From the NCBI GenBank assembly GCA_022846635.1, contig AP025685.1, forward strand, positions 3,286,001 to 3,350,000: a stretch of DNA of 64,000 nt, in the 5' to 3' direction. The position numbers and the translations under genes are program-made. Shown here one piece after another: positions 26,621-36,380 of this stretch. The notes beneath the pieces were generated by a model that made no database searches, was not told the DNA's origin, and worked only from the letters and a program-made list of their open reading frames with translations. Origin of the DNA: Salmonella enterica subsp. enterica serovar Choleraesuis (GTDB lineage Bacteria; Pseudomonadota; Gammaproteobacteria; Enterobacterales; Enterobacteriaceae). Positions within the stretch are counted from its first letter, which is position 1. Each line of letters begins with the position of its first letter.

Positions 26621-27088
26621 TCAGGCGGCCAGCGATTTTTCCATCAGGAAATTAATGAAGCTTTCGCCGCGAACCTCTACCCGCTGGCGCTCCTCAATGA
26701 GGAAGCCGTGGCGCTCAAAAAAGGCGCGAGCGGTCAGGCTGGCCTCGGTCTTTAAACGGGGTAGCTGTTCTGCTCCGGCAGCCTGCTCAAGGGTTTCCAA
26801 CAGGCGGCTTGCCACCCCACGCAGTGCCCAATCGGGAGCGACAAACAGCAAATCAATATATCCGCCGGGTGCCAGAGAGATGAAACCAACCGGGCGATCG
26901 CCATCGCGAGCCACCCAGACCTGCTGACGATGCAAACGACCGGGCCAGGCCGCCATATCAAGCCGCGCCCACGCCTCCACCTGTGCCGGGGTGTAATCCT
27001 GCGCCGCCAGCGTTTTGATGGACTCGATCATAAGCTCCGCCAGAGCGTCACTTTCATGCTCGTACATCACAGAGATATTTAAGTTCAC
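26621..27088 (-). CDS. yafP: GNAT acetyltransferase YafP
   Basis: This 155-residue GNAT protein is similar to E. coli YafP over its length: QDYTPAQVEAWARLD, QVWVARDGDRPVGFISL, YIDLLFVAPDWALRGVASRLLE with the acetyl-CoA loop, and TARAFFERHGFLIEERQRVEVRGESFINFLM. In E. coli yafP is the last gene of the SOS-induced dinB-yafN-yafO-yafP operon and affects tolerance of nitroaromatic/genotoxic compounds. Here it follows dinB directly after 29 bases with the yafNO toxin-antitoxin pair missing, so LexA control through dinB is likely. Confidence 0.88.
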   Translation of the reverse strand: MNLNISVMYEHESDALAELMIESIKTLAAQDYTPAQVEAWARLDMAAWPGRLHRQQVWVARDGDRPVGFISLAPGGYIDLLFVAPDWALRGVASRLLETLEQAAGAEQLPRLKTEASLTARAFFERHGFLIEERQRVEVRGESFINFLMEKSLAA

Positions 27089-27117
27089 AGCAACTCCATA
27101 GTTATTTTTGCCGGGAT

Positions 27118-28173
27118 CTACAGTCCCAGTACTAACTGACGCTCTAACTGCGGGTCGAGCAGCGTCACGTGTAATCCAACCAGCCTTACCCCGCGCTCAC
27201 TACGCCTCTCATCCCAGGCTTTTTGCGCGGTTGCCAGCAGGTCAGATTTATTCAGCCGCGGCCACAGATGTTCCTGAGTCGTCAGCTGAAAGTCCGCAAA
27301 TTTTAATTTGATCCCCTGACGAGCTATTCGCAGATCGGGCTGAACCTGAGCCAAACGGCGTTCCAGCTCGGGATATAGCCGTTCGATTATTGATGCGCAC
27401 TCATCCCAGGTATGGATATCTTCCGCCAGGGTGCGTTCTACTCCAACCGATTTACGCTGACGCTCAACACAGATTTCACGCTCATCTATTCCCTGCGCGC
27501 GCTCCCAAATCACCCGGCCAAATTTACCAAAACGTTTCACAAGCGTCACGAGATCTGCTTTCTGCACGTCCCCACAGGTGCGCAGCCCGACGGCTTCCAG
27601 GCGGGCGGCCGTTTTTTCCCCCACACCGGGTATTTTTGCTAACGGCAGGGTATGCAGAAAAACCGCCATATCGTCGGGCGTTATCACATACTGGCCATTG
27701 GGTTTATTAAGATCAGAGGCGATCTTAGCTAAAAATTTCACCGGTGCCACTCCCGCAGAAGCGGTAAGTTCCAGTTCGCGATAAATAGTAGCGCGGATAT
27801 CCTGCGCTATTAGCGTAGCTGAACCCCGAAACTCCTGACATGAGGAAACGTCGAGATAAGCTTCATCCAGTGATAGCGGCTCGATAAGCGGCGTGTAGCG
27901 TAAAAAAATCTCACGAATATGACGCGAAGCTTCTTTATAAGCGTCAAAACGACCGGGCAGCAGCGTCAGATGTGGGCAGAGCTTGAGCGCCATCGCCGTG
28001 GACATGGCGCTGCGAACGCCAAACTTACGAGCCGGATAATTCGCGGTGCTAATAACGCCTCGCCGTTCGCGGCTCCCGCCAATCGCCAGAGGAATATCGC
28101 ACAGCGCGGGGTTATCGCGCATTTCAACCGCTGCGAAAAAACAATCCATATCAACATGTATTATTTTACGCAT
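27118..28173 (-). CDS. dinB: DNA polymerase IV
   Basis: DinB, 351 residues as in E. coli, is the SOS-induced Y-family translesion polymerase. The catalytic carboxylates are in IIHVDMDCFFAAVEM (Asp8) and PLSLDEAYLDVS (Asp/Glu about 103-104); the helix-hairpin-helix region includes IPGVGEKTAARLEAVG, and the C-terminal QLVLGL is the beta-clamp-binding motif. Start at 28173 (MRKIIHVDM) is the family start. A LexA box lies about 25-40 bases upstream. It is followed by yafP in the same operon. Confidence 0.97.
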   Translation of the reverse strand: MRKIIHVDMDCFFAAVEMRDNPALCDIPLAIGGSRERRGVISTANYPARKFGVRSAMSTAMALKLCPHLTLLPGRFDAYKEASRHIREIFLRYTPLIEPLSLDEAYLDVSSCQEFRGSATLIAQDIRATIYRELELTASAGVAPVKFLAKIASDLNKPNGQYVITPDDMAVFLHTLPLAKIPGVGEKTAARLEAVGLRTCGDVQKADLVTLVKRFGKFGRVIWERAQGIDEREICVERQRKSVGVERTLAEDIHTWDECASIIERLYPELERRLAQVQPDLRIARQGIKLKFADFQLTTQEHLWPRLNKSDLLATAQKAWDERRSERGVRLVGLHVTLLDPQLERQLVLGL

Positions 28174-28193
28174 ACCGTCTCGCCCAGGAAATT

Positions 28194-28213
28194 CACTGGA
28201 CAAGTATACAGTA
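28194..28213 (-). promoter_or_regulatory. LexA box upstream of dinB
   Basis: On the minus strand TACTGTATACTTGTCCAGTG contains the CTG-N10-CAG core (28196-28211). It matches the dinB SOS box of E. coli in sequence and position relative to the start codon. Confidence 0.85.
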
Positions 28214-28270
28214 TCCAACAATGAACGAAAAGCAGCCCCCAGTTGATAATCTCTGGCACTCAATTGTTAG

Positions 28271-28372
28271 TTAGCGCTTACGTCTTTTACCGCGCTTTAG
28301 AACCAGCCCAAAGGAGCTGCCAAATATCACCACCAGCAGCAGAGCAAAAACCAGCAAAAAAATGCCTGTCAT
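28271..28372 (-). CDS. Putative 33-residue small membrane protein
   Basis: A short frame upstream of dinB on the same strand encodes MTGIFLLVFALLLVVIFG, a clean single transmembrane segment, then SSFGLVLKRGKRRKR, a strongly basic cytoplasmic tail by the positive-inside rule. A weak GAG lies before the ATG. The composition (hydrophobic helix plus basic end) is typical of real enterobacterial small membrane proteins and unlikely by chance, but I know no homologue. It ends 57 bases before the dinB LexA box. Function unknown. Confidence 0.5.
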   Translation of the reverse strand: MTGIFLLVFALLLVVIFGSSFGLVLKRGKRRKR

Positions 28373-28684
28373 ATTTTCTCATCAATTTTATTTTCTGACC
28401 AATAATGGTGCAATAATCACTCATAGTAATCAATTACCGGTGCCTGGACTCAGGCATGATATTGAACTTATTTACGTTTTATCTGATGTCATTCCTCAGG
28501 AAAAATTGCATCGCCGTTTACAGAGTCTATTACAACGCATTTCCAACCGAGCAAAAGGGTATACAGGCCCTTGCGAAAATTAACAGTGGTGCTAATGTGA
28601 GCGCGATTCGCGCTAAATCTTCTGATTTCGGGCTTCCACGCCGTTCTGGCACCACATTAAAGCTTTATCAAGGAACTTTGCAGT
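28373..28684. other. 312-base gap upstream of yafK
   Basis: No gene is supported in this stretch. It holds the divergent promoters of yafK and of the putative small membrane protein. Short open frames here lack ribosome sites and family resemblance. In E. coli K-12 this interval carries yafQ-dinJ, yafL, yafM and flagellar remnants; none is visible. Confidence 0.5.
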
Positions 28685-29473
28685 ATGCGTAAAATCGCAC
28701 TGATCTTTGCGATGTTGCTGATGCCCTGCCTGGCATTTGCCAACCTGCTCTCAGGCAATGGATCAGATTCATCGATGACTAACCTGACGCCGTTTAGCAG
28801 CAACGAACAGCCGGCTCAGAACCCGTTCAGCAGCAATCAGCCGAAGCTGATGGGCTCGCCAGTCTATATCCAGATCTTTAAAGAAGAACGCATTCTTGAG
28901 CTATGGGTAAAGATGGGTGAGAAATATCAGCTGCTGAGTAGCTATGGCATCTGCAACTATTCCGGCGGCCTGGGCCCTAAACGACGCCAGGGTGATTTTA
29001 AAAGCCCGGAAGGCTTTTATACGGTGCAACGCGGCCAGCTCAAGCCCGACAGCCGCTTCTATAAAGCTATCAATATTGGCTTCCCGAATGAGTACGATCG
29101 CCAGCACGGCTACGATGGCCGCTTCCTGATGATCCACGGGGCCTGCGTTTCCGTCGGCTGCTATGCCATGACCGATTCCGGCATCGACCAGATTTTCCAG
29201 TACGTCACCGGCGCGCTGGTATTCGGTCAGCCTGGCGTTCAGGTAAGCATCTTCCCGTTCCGGATGACGGATGCCAATATGCGCCGCCATCAGTATTCGT
29301 ACTATTCGGACTTCTGGAAGCAGCTTAAGCCGGGGTACGACTACTTCACTCAAAACCATATACCGCCGCAGATAAGCGTGGTTAACGGCAACTATGTAGT
29401 TAGCAGCGCCCCGGCGCAGAGCCAAAACCAGCAGCCTCAGCTGGCGTCAAATTACAACTCGCTCCCCGAGTAA
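28685..29473 (+). CDS. yafK: L,D-transpeptidase-family protein YafK (DpaA)
   Basis: This 262-residue exported protein of the YkuD fold has a signal peptide MRKIALIFAMLLMPCLAFA. The catalytic region has the HG...SxGC[FY]R-like signature: FLMIHGACVSVGCYAMTD, with the nucleophilic Cys. In E. coli YafK/DpaA cleaves Braun lipoprotein from peptidoglycan rather than attaching it. A low-complexity Gln/Ser/Pro-rich tail follows from about residue 238. Its last 27 bases overlap the end of the convergent yafJ. Confidence 0.93.
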   Translation: MRKIALIFAMLLMPCLAFANLLSGNGSDSSMTNLTPFSSNEQPAQNPFSSNQPKLMGSPVYIQIFKEERILELWVKMGEKYQLLSSYGICNYSGGLGPKRRQGDFKSPEGFYTVQRGQLKPDSRFYKAINIGFPNEYDRQHGYDGRFLMIHGACVSVGCYAMTDSGIDQIFQYVTGALVFGQPGVQVSIFPFRMTDANMRRHQYSYYSDFWKQLKPGYDYFTQNHIPPQISVVNGNYVVSSAPAQSQNQQPQLASNYNSLPE

Positions 29474-30217
29474 AAACAGCTCCGATTGACCTGGGCCAAT
29501 TCTGGTCCAGGTTTCATTCCCCGTTAGCGGCTGAGTCGCAATCACCGATACCACGTCGTTTGGCGTAGTCTCCGTCTGAAAGTCAATTTCCACATCTTCA
29601 TCCAACAGCCTGGCCTTACCAAATGGCGCTCGGCGCGTTATCCAGTAAAGATTGGTGGAACAAAAAGCCATGACATAGCGCCCATCGGTAAGCAGCATAT
29701 TGAATACGCCCTTTTCACGCAGCGTCTGCGCCAGCTCGCTAATGTATCGAAAGACCGCAGGCATGTTGCCCGGCGTACGCGGATAGCGTTCGGTCAGCTT
29801 CGAGAGTAACCAGCAGAAAGCATGCTCGCTATCGGTTTCTCCTATTGGCCGAAACGCCCCGGTTGGCATGCTGCGATAGCCGCTAAGCTGGCCATTATGC
29901 GCATATGTCCAGTTGCGCCCCCACAGCTCGCGGGTAAAGGGATGAGTATTTTCCAGCGATACGCCGCCGCGGTTGGCCTGGCGAATATGTGCCACCACCG
30001 AGCAGGATTTTATCGGGTATTCCTGGACCAGGCGGGCAATAGGAGAGTTAAAGCCCGGGAGCGGATCTTTGAATGTCCGGCACCCTTTGCCTTCATAGAA
30101 AGTAATCCCCCAACCGTCTTTATGCGGCCCGGAACCCCCCCCGCGTTTGGCAAGCCCGGTAAAGCTAAAGCAGATATCGGTTGGCACATTTGCGCTCATT
30201 CCCAATAATTCACACAT
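29447..30217 (-). CDS. yafJ: Class II glutamine amidotransferase YafJ
   Basis: YafJ, 256 residues, has the Ntn-type glutaminase fold with Cys2 as predicted nucleophile after Met removal (MCELLGMSANVPTDICFSFTGL). GGSGPHKDGWGITFYEG, VVAHIRQANRG and ENTHPFTRELWGRNWTYAHNGQLSGY are classic class II GATase blocks. There is no synthase domain, and the acceptor is unknown. Start at 30217 follows GAGGGAGGGG. The gene converges on and overlaps yafK by 27 bases. Confidence 0.93.
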   Translation of the reverse strand: MCELLGMSANVPTDICFSFTGLAKRGGGSGPHKDGWGITFYEGKGCRTFKDPLPGFNSPIARLVQEYPIKSCSVVAHIRQANRGGVSLENTHPFTRELWGRNWTYAHNGQLSGYRSMPTGAFRPIGETDSEHAFCWLLSKLTERYPRTPGNMPAVFRYISELAQTLREKGVFNMLLTDGRYVMAFCSTNLYWITRRAPFGKARLLDEDVEIDFQTETTPNDVVSVIATQPLTGNETWTRIGPGQSELFLLGERVVI

Positions 30218-30457
30218 CTCATCCCCTCCCTCTTGCGGGCCTGCGCAAGCAATGCTGCGCGACCTCTGTCCGCTACGCCTGGTATAAACGCTATCAATAT
30301 TCTTCAGGCTAATGAAATCCACATTACCAGAATTATCGACAAGCGGGATCCCTGAAAACTATCGGCAGGATGATAAAAATTGGGGTAAAAGAAAGGAGGG
30401 AAATGAACGGTTGCGGGGAGTCAATTCGGGCGGCGCAAAAATGGCCGCCCGCAGGAA

Positions 30458-31039
30458 TCAGGCCTTAACCATCTCTTTTTCGATCAACTGGATCAGGATA
30501 TGGATAACCTTAATGTGGATCTCTTGAATACGGTCAGCATAGCCAAAATGCGGCACGCGAATCTCTACATCTGCGCTGCCTGCCATTTTGCCGCCGTCTT
30601 TGCCGGTCAGGGTGATGACTTTCATCCCTTTGGCCCGGGCCGCTTCGATGGCGCGGATAACGTTGCCAGAGTTACCGGAAGTAGAAATACCGAGCAGCAC
30701 ATCGCCTTTTTGACCAACCGCTTCAACATAGCGGGAGAAGACAAATTCAAACCCAAAGTCATTGCTGACGCAGGACAGATGGCTAACATCTGAAATCGCG
30801 ATAGCTGGGTAACCCGGGCGATTTTCACGATAACGGCCAGTCAATTCTTCAGCGAAATGCATTGCATCACAATGCGAACCGCCATTCCCGCAGGACAGTA
30901 CCTTGCCCCCGGCTTTGAAACTGTCGGCCAGCAGCACGGCAGCACGCTGAATCGCGTGAATATTTGCGTCGTCTTTCAGAAAGTTTGCCAGCGTATCTGC
31001 GGCTTCGTTCAGTTCACTACGGATCAGGTCCTGATACAT
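30458..31039 (-). CDS. gmhA: Sedoheptulose 7-phosphate isomerase
   Basis: GmhA (LpcA), 193 residues, converts sedoheptulose 7-phosphate to D-glycero-D-manno-heptose 7-phosphate, the first step of LPS inner-core heptose synthesis. SIS-domain segments are [53 protein letters not shown] and [19 protein letters not shown]. The [13 protein letters not shown] start at 31039 gives the E. coli length. It is divergent from fadE. gmhB, a later enzyme of the same pathway, is also in this window. Confidence 0.96.
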   Translation of the reverse strand: MYQDLIRSELNEAADTLANFLKDDANIHAIQRAAVLLADSFKAGGKVLSCGNGGSHCDAMHFAEELTGRYRENRPGYPAIAISDVSHLSCVSNDFGFEFVFSRYVEAVGQKGDVLLGISTSGNSGNVIRAIEAARAKGMKVITLTGKDGGKMAGSADVEIRVPHFGYADRIQEIHIKVIHILIQLIEKEMVKA

Positions 31040-31331
31040 GAGGAATTCCTTAACTGTTACAGTCACCGGCGTAGTGTACCGGATAGCTTCAGCCGCGAGA
31101 AGCGTCGGGCGATCGGGCTGCTCTTCAATCTCTTTGCGCCAGCCTCTATTAAGGATTAAAAGCGGCTATGGGCATCCTCCCCTTTCTGACTCCTCCCAAA
31201 GGCTCCCGATTCAGTGGGCATTTCCCTGCGCACAAAAGGTTTCACACTGAACATTGTGAGCCTTGTTGTAATTATTTTGTAAATACATTGCTAATTAATT
31301 GGGGTTGCACTAAAACCAATAACACAACAAG

Positions 31332-31341
31332 TGGTCAGACC
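31332..31341. promoter_or_regulatory. Candidate FadR operator upstream of fadE
   Basis: TGGTCAGACC with following T matches the TGGTC-N-GACCW FadR consensus. It lies about 25 bases before the fadE start, where FadR would repress in the absence of long-chain acyl-CoA. Confidence 0.65.
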
Positions 31342-31364
31342 TCCTACAAGCCAGGAGCTTTTCT

Positions 31365-33833
31365 ATGATGACGTTAAGTGTTATTGCCTCCATCGTGCTA
31401 CTCGGCGTGCTGTTTTATCACCGGGTTAGCCTGCTGCTCAGCAGCGTAATTGTTTTGGCCTGGACTGCATTAATGGCCATCCTGAATATTTGGTCTGTCT
31501 GGGCGTTGTTGCCGGTTGCCATAATCCTGGTGCCGCTCAACCTGACTTCACTGCGTAAATCGCTGATATCTGGTCCGGCATTCCGCGCATTCAGCAAAGT
31601 GATGCCGCCCATGTCGCGCACTGAGAAAGAAGCTATTGATGCCGGTACCACCTGGTGGGAAGGCGATCTGTTTCGCGGTACGCCAGACTGGCAGAAACTT
31701 CATAACTATCCGCAGCCTCGACTGACGGCGGAGGAGCAGGCCTTTATCGATGGTCCGGTCGAAGAAGCCTGCCGCATGACTAACGATTTCCAGATTACCC
31801 ATGAGCTGGCCGATCTGCCGCCTGAACTGTGGGCATATTTAAAAGAACATCGCTTCTTCGCGATGATTATCAAGAAAGAGTACGGTGGCCTTGAGTTTTC
31901 GGCCTATGCCCAGTCACGGGTGCTGCAAAAGCTGTCCGGCGTTTCCGGTATTCTTTCTATTACGGTTGGCGTGCCTAACTCATTAGGGCCGGGAGAACTG
32001 CTGCAGCACTACGGTACTGATGAGCAGAAAAACTACTATCTGCCTCGCCTGGCACGCGGACAGGAAATCCCATGTTTCGCCCTCACCAGCCCGGAAGCAG
32101 GCTCTGATGCGGGTGCGATTCCGGACACCGGAGTCGTATGCATGGGCGAATGGCAGGGTCAGCAGGTGCTGGGTATGCGCCTGACATGGAACAAACGCTA
32201 TATCACCCTGGCTCCGGTCGCTACCGTGCTGGGTCTGGCCTTTAAACTTTCCGATCCCGATAAGCTGCTGGGATCCCAGGAGGAGCTGGGGATCACCTGC
32301 GCGCTGATCCCAACTCAAACTCCTGGCGTGGAGATCGGCACTCGCCACTTCCCGCTTAACGTTCCATTCCAGAACGGTCCAACTCGCGGTAAAGACGTGT
32401 TTGTGCCTATCGACTACATTATCGGTGGGCCAAAAATGGCCGGGCAAGGCTGGCGTATGCTGGTTGAGTGTCTGTCGGTTGGCCGCGGTATCACCCTGCC
32501 TTCTAACGCGACCGGCGGCCTGAAAACCGCAGCCCTGGCAACCGGCGCTTATGCCCATATTCGCCGCCAGTTCAAGATCTCTATCGGTAAAATGGAAGGG
32601 ATCGAGGAGCCGCTGGCGCGCATCGCTGGCAACACATATGTAATGGATGCCGCAGCATCTTTGGTGACTTACGGCATTATGCTTGGCGAAAAACCTGCCG
32701 TTCTCTCTGCTATCGTCAAATATCACTGCACCCACCGTGGCCAGCGCGCCATTATTGATGCGATGGATATTACCGGCGGTAAAGGCATCATGCTCGGCAA
32801 GTCTAACTTCCTGGCACGCGCCTATCAGGGAGCACCGATTGCAATTACCGTTGAGGGTGCCAACATCCTGACACGCAGCATGATGATCTTCGGCCAGGGC
32901 GCTATTCGCTGCCATCCTTATGTACTGGATGAGATGGCCGCGGCGCAAAATAACGACCTCAACGCTTTCGATAAACTGCTGTTCCGCCATATCGGCCACG
33001 TTGGCAGTAATAAAGTACGCAGTCTGTGGCTCGGTCTGACTAACGGTGCCACCAGCGCTACGCCGACCCGTGATGCCACTCGCCGGTACTACCAGCAAAT
33101 AAACCGGCTGTCGGCTAACCTTGCCCTGCTGTCAGATGTGTCGATGGCGGTTCTGGGCGGCAGCCTGAAGCGTCGTGAACGCATCTCAGCCCGTCTGGGC
33201 GATGTGTTAAGCCAGCTCTTCCTCGCGACAGCGGCTCTGAAACGCTACGACGATGAAGGCCGTAATGAAGCAGACCTGCCGCTGGTGCACTGGGGGGTAC
33301 AGGATGCTCTGCACCAGGCTGAGCAGGCAATAGATGACTTGCTGCGTAACTTCCCAAATCGCTTTGTCGCCGGTGCGATGCGCCTGGTGGTGTTCCCGCT
33401 GGGCCGCCGCCATCTGGCTCCGTCCGACAGGCTGGATCACGAGCTGGCAAAGATTATTCAGGTACCGTCTGCCACCCGCGAGCGCCTGGGTCGAGGCCAG
33501 TATCTGACGCCGAGCGAGCATAACCCTACAGGTTTGCTGGAGCAGGCACTGCGCGATGTTATCGCCGCCGAGCCGATTCATCAGCGCCTGTGTAAAGAGA
33601 TAGGGAAAAACATGCCGTTTACCCGTCTCGACGTTCTGGCTCATCAGGCTCTGGCCGACGGGCGAATTAACCAACAGGAAGCGGATATTCTGGTTAACGC
33701 TGAGCAGAGCCGCCTGCGCAGTATTAACGTCGATGAGTTTGAACCTGCCGAACTGGCAACCAAACCATTAACCCCGGAAGTTGAGGAGCCAACCCGCACG
33801 CGGGGAAAGACACGTCAGACTGAAGCTGCCTGA
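31365..33833 (+). CDS. fadE: Acyl-CoA dehydrogenase
   Basis: FadE, 822 residues (E. coli 814), is the FAD-dependent enzyme of the first step of beta-oxidation. Two membrane-spanning segments occupy the first 55 residues ([18 protein letters not shown] and the next segment), then the acyl-CoA dehydrogenase domain: [58 protein letters not shown]. The charged tail differs from E. coli. It is a single gene with a FadR site upstream and a terminator shared with the convergent ivy. Confidence 0.97.
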   Translation: MMTLSVIASIVLLGVLFYHRVSLLLSSVIVLAWTALMAILNIWSVWALLPVAIILVPLNLTSLRKSLISGPAFRAFSKVMPPMSRTEKEAIDAGTTWWEGDLFRGTPDWQKLHNYPQPRLTAEEQAFIDGPVEEACRMTNDFQITHELADLPPELWAYLKEHRFFAMIIKKEYGGLEFSAYAQSRVLQKLSGVSGILSITVGVPNSLGPGELLQHYGTDEQKNYYLPRLARGQEIPCFALTSPEAGSDAGAIPDTGVVCMGEWQGQQVLGMRLTWNKRYITLAPVATVLGLAFKLSDPDKLLGSQEELGITCALIPTQTPGVEIGTRHFPLNVPFQNGPTRGKDVFVPIDYIIGGPKMAGQGWRMLVECLSVGRGITLPSNATGGLKTAALATGAYAHIRRQFKISIGKMEGIEEPLARIAGNTYVMDAAASLVTYGIMLGEKPAVLSAIVKYHCTHRGQRAIIDAMDITGGKGIMLGKSNFLARAYQGAPIAITVEGANILTRSMMIFGQGAIRCHPYVLDEMAAAQNNDLNAFDKLLFRHIGHVGSNKVRSLWLGLTNGATSATPTRDATRRYYQQINRLSANLALLSDVSMAVLGGSLKRRERISARLGDVLSQLFLATAALKRYDDEGRNEADLPLVHWGVQDALHQAEQAIDDLLRNFPNRFVAGAMRLVVFPLGRRHLAPSDRLDHELAKIIQVPSATRERLGRGQYLTPSEHNPTGLLEQALRDVIAAEPIHQRLCKEIGKNMPFTRLDVLAHQALADGRINQQEADILVNAEQSRLRSINVDEFEPAELATKPLTPEVEEPTRTRGKTRQTEAA

Positions 33834-33852
33834 AAACCGGCGCAGTATTAAA

Positions 33853-33877
33853 AAAGGGGAGCCACTGGCTCCCCTTT
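33853..33877. terminator. Bidirectional terminator between fadE and ivy
   Basis: AAAGGGGAGCCA / TGGCTCCCCTTT (33853-33864, 33866-33877) form a 12-bp inverted repeat, with A-run on the left and T-rich right arm. It serves both convergent genes. Confidence 0.8.
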
Positions 33878-33894
33878 CGCTTATTTAGCACGTC

Positions 33895-34344
33895 TTACTG
33901 GTAGTTAAACGCGTCTGGATGGTTTTGCAATGAACCGGTCAGTGCCGCGAGCAGCACGGTTTTCGCATCAATGGACAGCGAGCCTTCGTCACCCAACCAG
34001 GTCAGGTTTTCGCGATCGCCTTTCGCGTTAACGTGAGAAACAACACCCGCCATTTTGCCGGTTTTCTCAGAGTAGATAACCGCCATCCGCTCAGTTGAGC
34101 AGTCATGCGGTTTGCAGGACTCAAGCACCTGCCAGCTATCCTCGCCAAGCTTCACTTCCTGAGCCGGAGTGCTGGTGCCGCCTTTTTTCACCCACGCAGG
34201 AAGTTTATGGTTTCCCGCCATGGTATTGAAGGCAGATTGAGTGGTTTTACCGGTGGCCAGGCTGGTGATAGTCATATCACTTTGCGCTGCCTGCGCACCG
34301 CTGGCAGCCAGAACCAGAGCTAGGGCAGTTAATACTTTTTTCAT
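33895..34344 (-). CDS. ivy: Inhibitor of vertebrate lysozyme
   Basis: Ivy, 149 residues, is a periplasmic protein that blocks C-type lysozyme. It has a signal peptide (MKKVLTALALVLAASGAQA) and the diagnostic loop CKPHDC, which inserts into the lysozyme active site. Both cysteines of the loop are present. The second of two adjacent ATGs (34344) is chosen for better spacing from AAGAGG. The fadE-ivy-yafV order is as in E. coli. Confidence 0.95.
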   Translation of the reverse strand: MKKVLTALALVLAASGAQAAQSDMTITSLATGKTTQSAFNTMAGNHKLPAWVKKGGTSTPAQEVKLGEDSWQVLESCKPHDCSTERMAVIYSEKTGKMAGVVSHVNAKGDRENLTWLGDEGSLSIDAKTVLLAALTGSLQNHPDAFNYQ

Positions 34345-34532
34345 CATAACCTCTTATCAAACATGCCGGGCATAATGAGATAGCCGGACGGTCTGCTCAT
34401 GTTGGGCCAGGTTCGCTAATTTGGCAAATACCCAATGCAATTTAATGGTTAAGCACACATCAGTCGTTCACCTTTTTAGCATCTGGCATGCTAGAGTGAT
34501 TATTTGCCAGGCAGATAGAGGAGTGGTTAATC

Positions 34533-35303
34533 ATGTCCGGGCTGAAAGTTTCCTTAATGCAACATCCCCTCATCTGGATGGATGGTGCCGCTAACCTGCG
34601 CTACTTCGACAAACAGTTTGAAGACCTGCGCGGGCGTGATTTGATTGTGCTGCCAGAAATGTTCACTACCGGATTTGCCATGGAGGCTGCAGAAAGCGCC
34701 CTGGCCGGAGATGAAGTCATCGAGTGGATGAGCGCTAAAGCACAAGAGAGCGATGCGATGGTTGCCGGAAGCGTTGCGTGGCGCACGTCAGAGGGCGCCG
34801 TGAACCGCTTTTTGCTGGTAACTCCGCAGGCAGAAGTTTATCACTACGACAAGCGCCACCTGTTCCGCATGGCTGAAGAACATCAGCACTATCAGGCCGG
34901 GCACGAGCGTTTGATAGTCGAATGGCGCGATTGGCGTATTCTTCCCCTGGTCTGTTATGACCTGCGTTTCCCGGTCTGGTCGCGCAACCGGGGCGATTAT
35001 GATTTAGCGCTATACGTTGCTAACTGGCCCGCCGCCCGTTCCGCCCACTGGCAGACTTTGCTGGCCGCGAGGGCAATTGAAAACCAGGCCTTCGTTGCCG
35101 CCTGCAATCGCGTTGGCAGCGATCCGAACGGCCACCACTACCGTGGCGATAGCCAGATAATCACACCTCAAGGTGAGGTACTGGCATCAGCAGATCCGCA
35201 CTCTGCGGGGCGTATCGACGCCGAGCTTTCTCGCATGGAATTGGATGACTATCGTGCGAAATTTCCTGCCTGGCAGGATGCCGATAACTTCAGGCTGGAG
35301 TAA
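34533..35303 (+). CDS. yafV: Omega-amidase YafV (nitrilase family)
   Basis: YafV, 256 residues, is a carbon-nitrogen hydrolase that deaminates 2-oxoglutaramate and 2-oxosuccinamate, repairing transaminase side products. The Glu-Lys-Cys triad is visible: Glu42 (LIVLPEMF), Lys107 (YHYDKRHLF) and Cys141 (LPLVCYDLRFPVW). Length matches E. coli. A GAGG ribosome site precedes the ATG. It is divergent from ivy. Confidence 0.95.
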   Translation: MSGLKVSLMQHPLIWMDGAANLRYFDKQFEDLRGRDLIVLPEMFTTGFAMEAAESALAGDEVIEWMSAKAQESDAMVAGSVAWRTSEGAVNRFLLVTPQAEVYHYDKRHLFRMAEEHQHYQAGHERLIVEWRDWRILPLVCYDLRFPVWSRNRGDYDLALYVANWPAARSAHWQTLLAARAIENQAFVAACNRVGSDPNGHHYRGDSQIITPQGEVLASADPHSAGRIDAELSRMELDDYRAKFPAWQDADNFRLE

Positions 35304-35356
35304 AAGATGGCGCGGGCAGAATAGCCTGCGTTAATTTTAAAACACTATAAACGACG

Positions 35357-35386
35357 AAAGCCCGAACCATTTCTGATTCGGGCTTT
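35357..35386 (-). terminator. Terminator after tRNA-Asp
   Basis: AAAGCCCGAA / TTCGGGCTTT (35357-35366, 35377-35386) form a 10-bp stem with a 10-base loop just after the tRNA 3' end on the minus strand. Confidence 0.82.
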
Positions 35387-35394
35387 CTGAATTG

Positions 35395-35471
35395 TGGCGG
35401 AACGGACGGGACTCGAACCCGCGACCCCCTGCGTGACAGGCAGGTATTCTAACCAACTGAACTACCGCTCC
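35395..35471 (-). tRNA. aspV: tRNA-Asp(GTC)
   Basis: A 77-base cloverleaf on the minus strand, GGAGCGGTAGTTCAG to CGTTCCG plus encoded GCCA, with anticodon GTC (loop CTGTCAC). It is downstream of dnaQ as aspV in E. coli, and identical to the copy at 44887-44963. Confidence 0.97.
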
Positions 35472-35596
35472 GCGTTTTGTTCCCCGTCGGGAACGAGGCG
35501 AATATTACGAATTGCGCCCGATACCGTCAACGTTTTTTCTTATAAAGTGAATCATTTGCCGAAAAAATCGCCCACAGGGTTAACAATGCGCCATTA

Positions 35597-36328
35597 TCAA
35601 CCACGCCACAGGCAGCTGCCGCCCTTTTTCATCACCAGATCGAGTCGTTGCTCGTGAGCCACGCACTCTTCGTCGCTAGCGCGAACTACTCGCAATCCCG
35701 GCCCTGTACGCACCACGCGCTGAATAGCATTGCTGTTACTTTGTCCGCCTGATTCACCTTCCTGTAAAAAACTCATTGCGGTTTGCCCACCGGTCATCGC
35801 CAGGTAGACATCAGCCAGGATCTGGGAATCGAGTAACGCCCCATGCAAAGTACGCTTGGTATTATCTATCTCATAGCGGGAACACAAAGCATCGAGGCTG
35901 TTGCGTTTGCCCGGGAACATCTTACGTGCCAGGGCCAGGCTATCGGTAATTTTGCAGAAGGTATCGGTTTTCGGCAGCCCGCGGTTCAGCTTAGTAAATT
36001 CATAATCCATAAAGCCGATATCAAACGACGCGTTATGGATAACCAGCTCAGAACCGCGAATAAAGTTGATAAACTCATCGGCGACTTCGCCAAAGGTTGG
36101 TTTATCGCGCAGAAACTCATCGGCAATACCGTGAACGCCGAAAGCCTCAGGGTCCACCAGCCGATCCGGACGAATATAGACGTGGAAGTTATTCCCCGTC
36201 AGGCGACGGTTGATAACCTCAACCGCCCCTATCTCGATAATACAGTGCCCTTCATAGTGGGCCCCAATCTGGTTCATGCCGGTGGTTTCAGTATCGAGAA
36301 CCACCTGTCGTGTAATCGCAGTGCTCAT
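35597..36328 (-). CDS. dnaQ: DNA polymerase III epsilon subunit (proofreading exonuclease)
   Basis: DnaQ, 243 residues, as in E. coli, is the 3'-5' proofreading exonuclease of the replicase. Exo I motif [11 protein letters not shown] carries the catalytic Asp and Glu, Exo II is in [15 protein letters not shown], and [17 protein letters not shown] is Exo IIIepsilon. The clamp-binding motif QTAMSF follows, then a flexible linker and the alpha-binding C-terminus. MSTAITRQ at 36328 is the family start. It is divergent from rnhA with 52 bases between start codons. Confidence 0.97.
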   Translation of the reverse strand: MSTAITRQVVLDTETTGMNQIGAHYEGHCIIEIGAVEVINRRLTGNNFHVYIRPDRLVDPEAFGVHGIADEFLRDKPTFGEVADEFINFIRGSELVIHNASFDIGFMDYEFTKLNRGLPKTDTFCKITDSLALARKMFPGKRNSLDALCSRYEIDNTKRTLHGALLDSQILADVYLAMTGGQTAMSFLQEGESGGQSNSNAIQRVVRTGPGLRVVRASDEECVAHEQRLDLVMKKGGSCLWRG

Positions 36329-36380
36329 AGCGCTCATTTATGTCAGACTTGACGTTTTAATCACAGGAAGTCTACCAGAG

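Noticed and set aside
28373..28684. Possible remnants of flagellar genes or toxin-antitoxin genes between dinB and yafK
   Set aside because: The short frames here show no resemblance to MbhA/LafU, DinJ or YafQ, and they lack start signals.
31983..33098. 371-codon open frame antisense to fadE
   Set aside because: It mirrors the codon bias of fadE, has no family resemblance or ribosome site, and fadE is certain.
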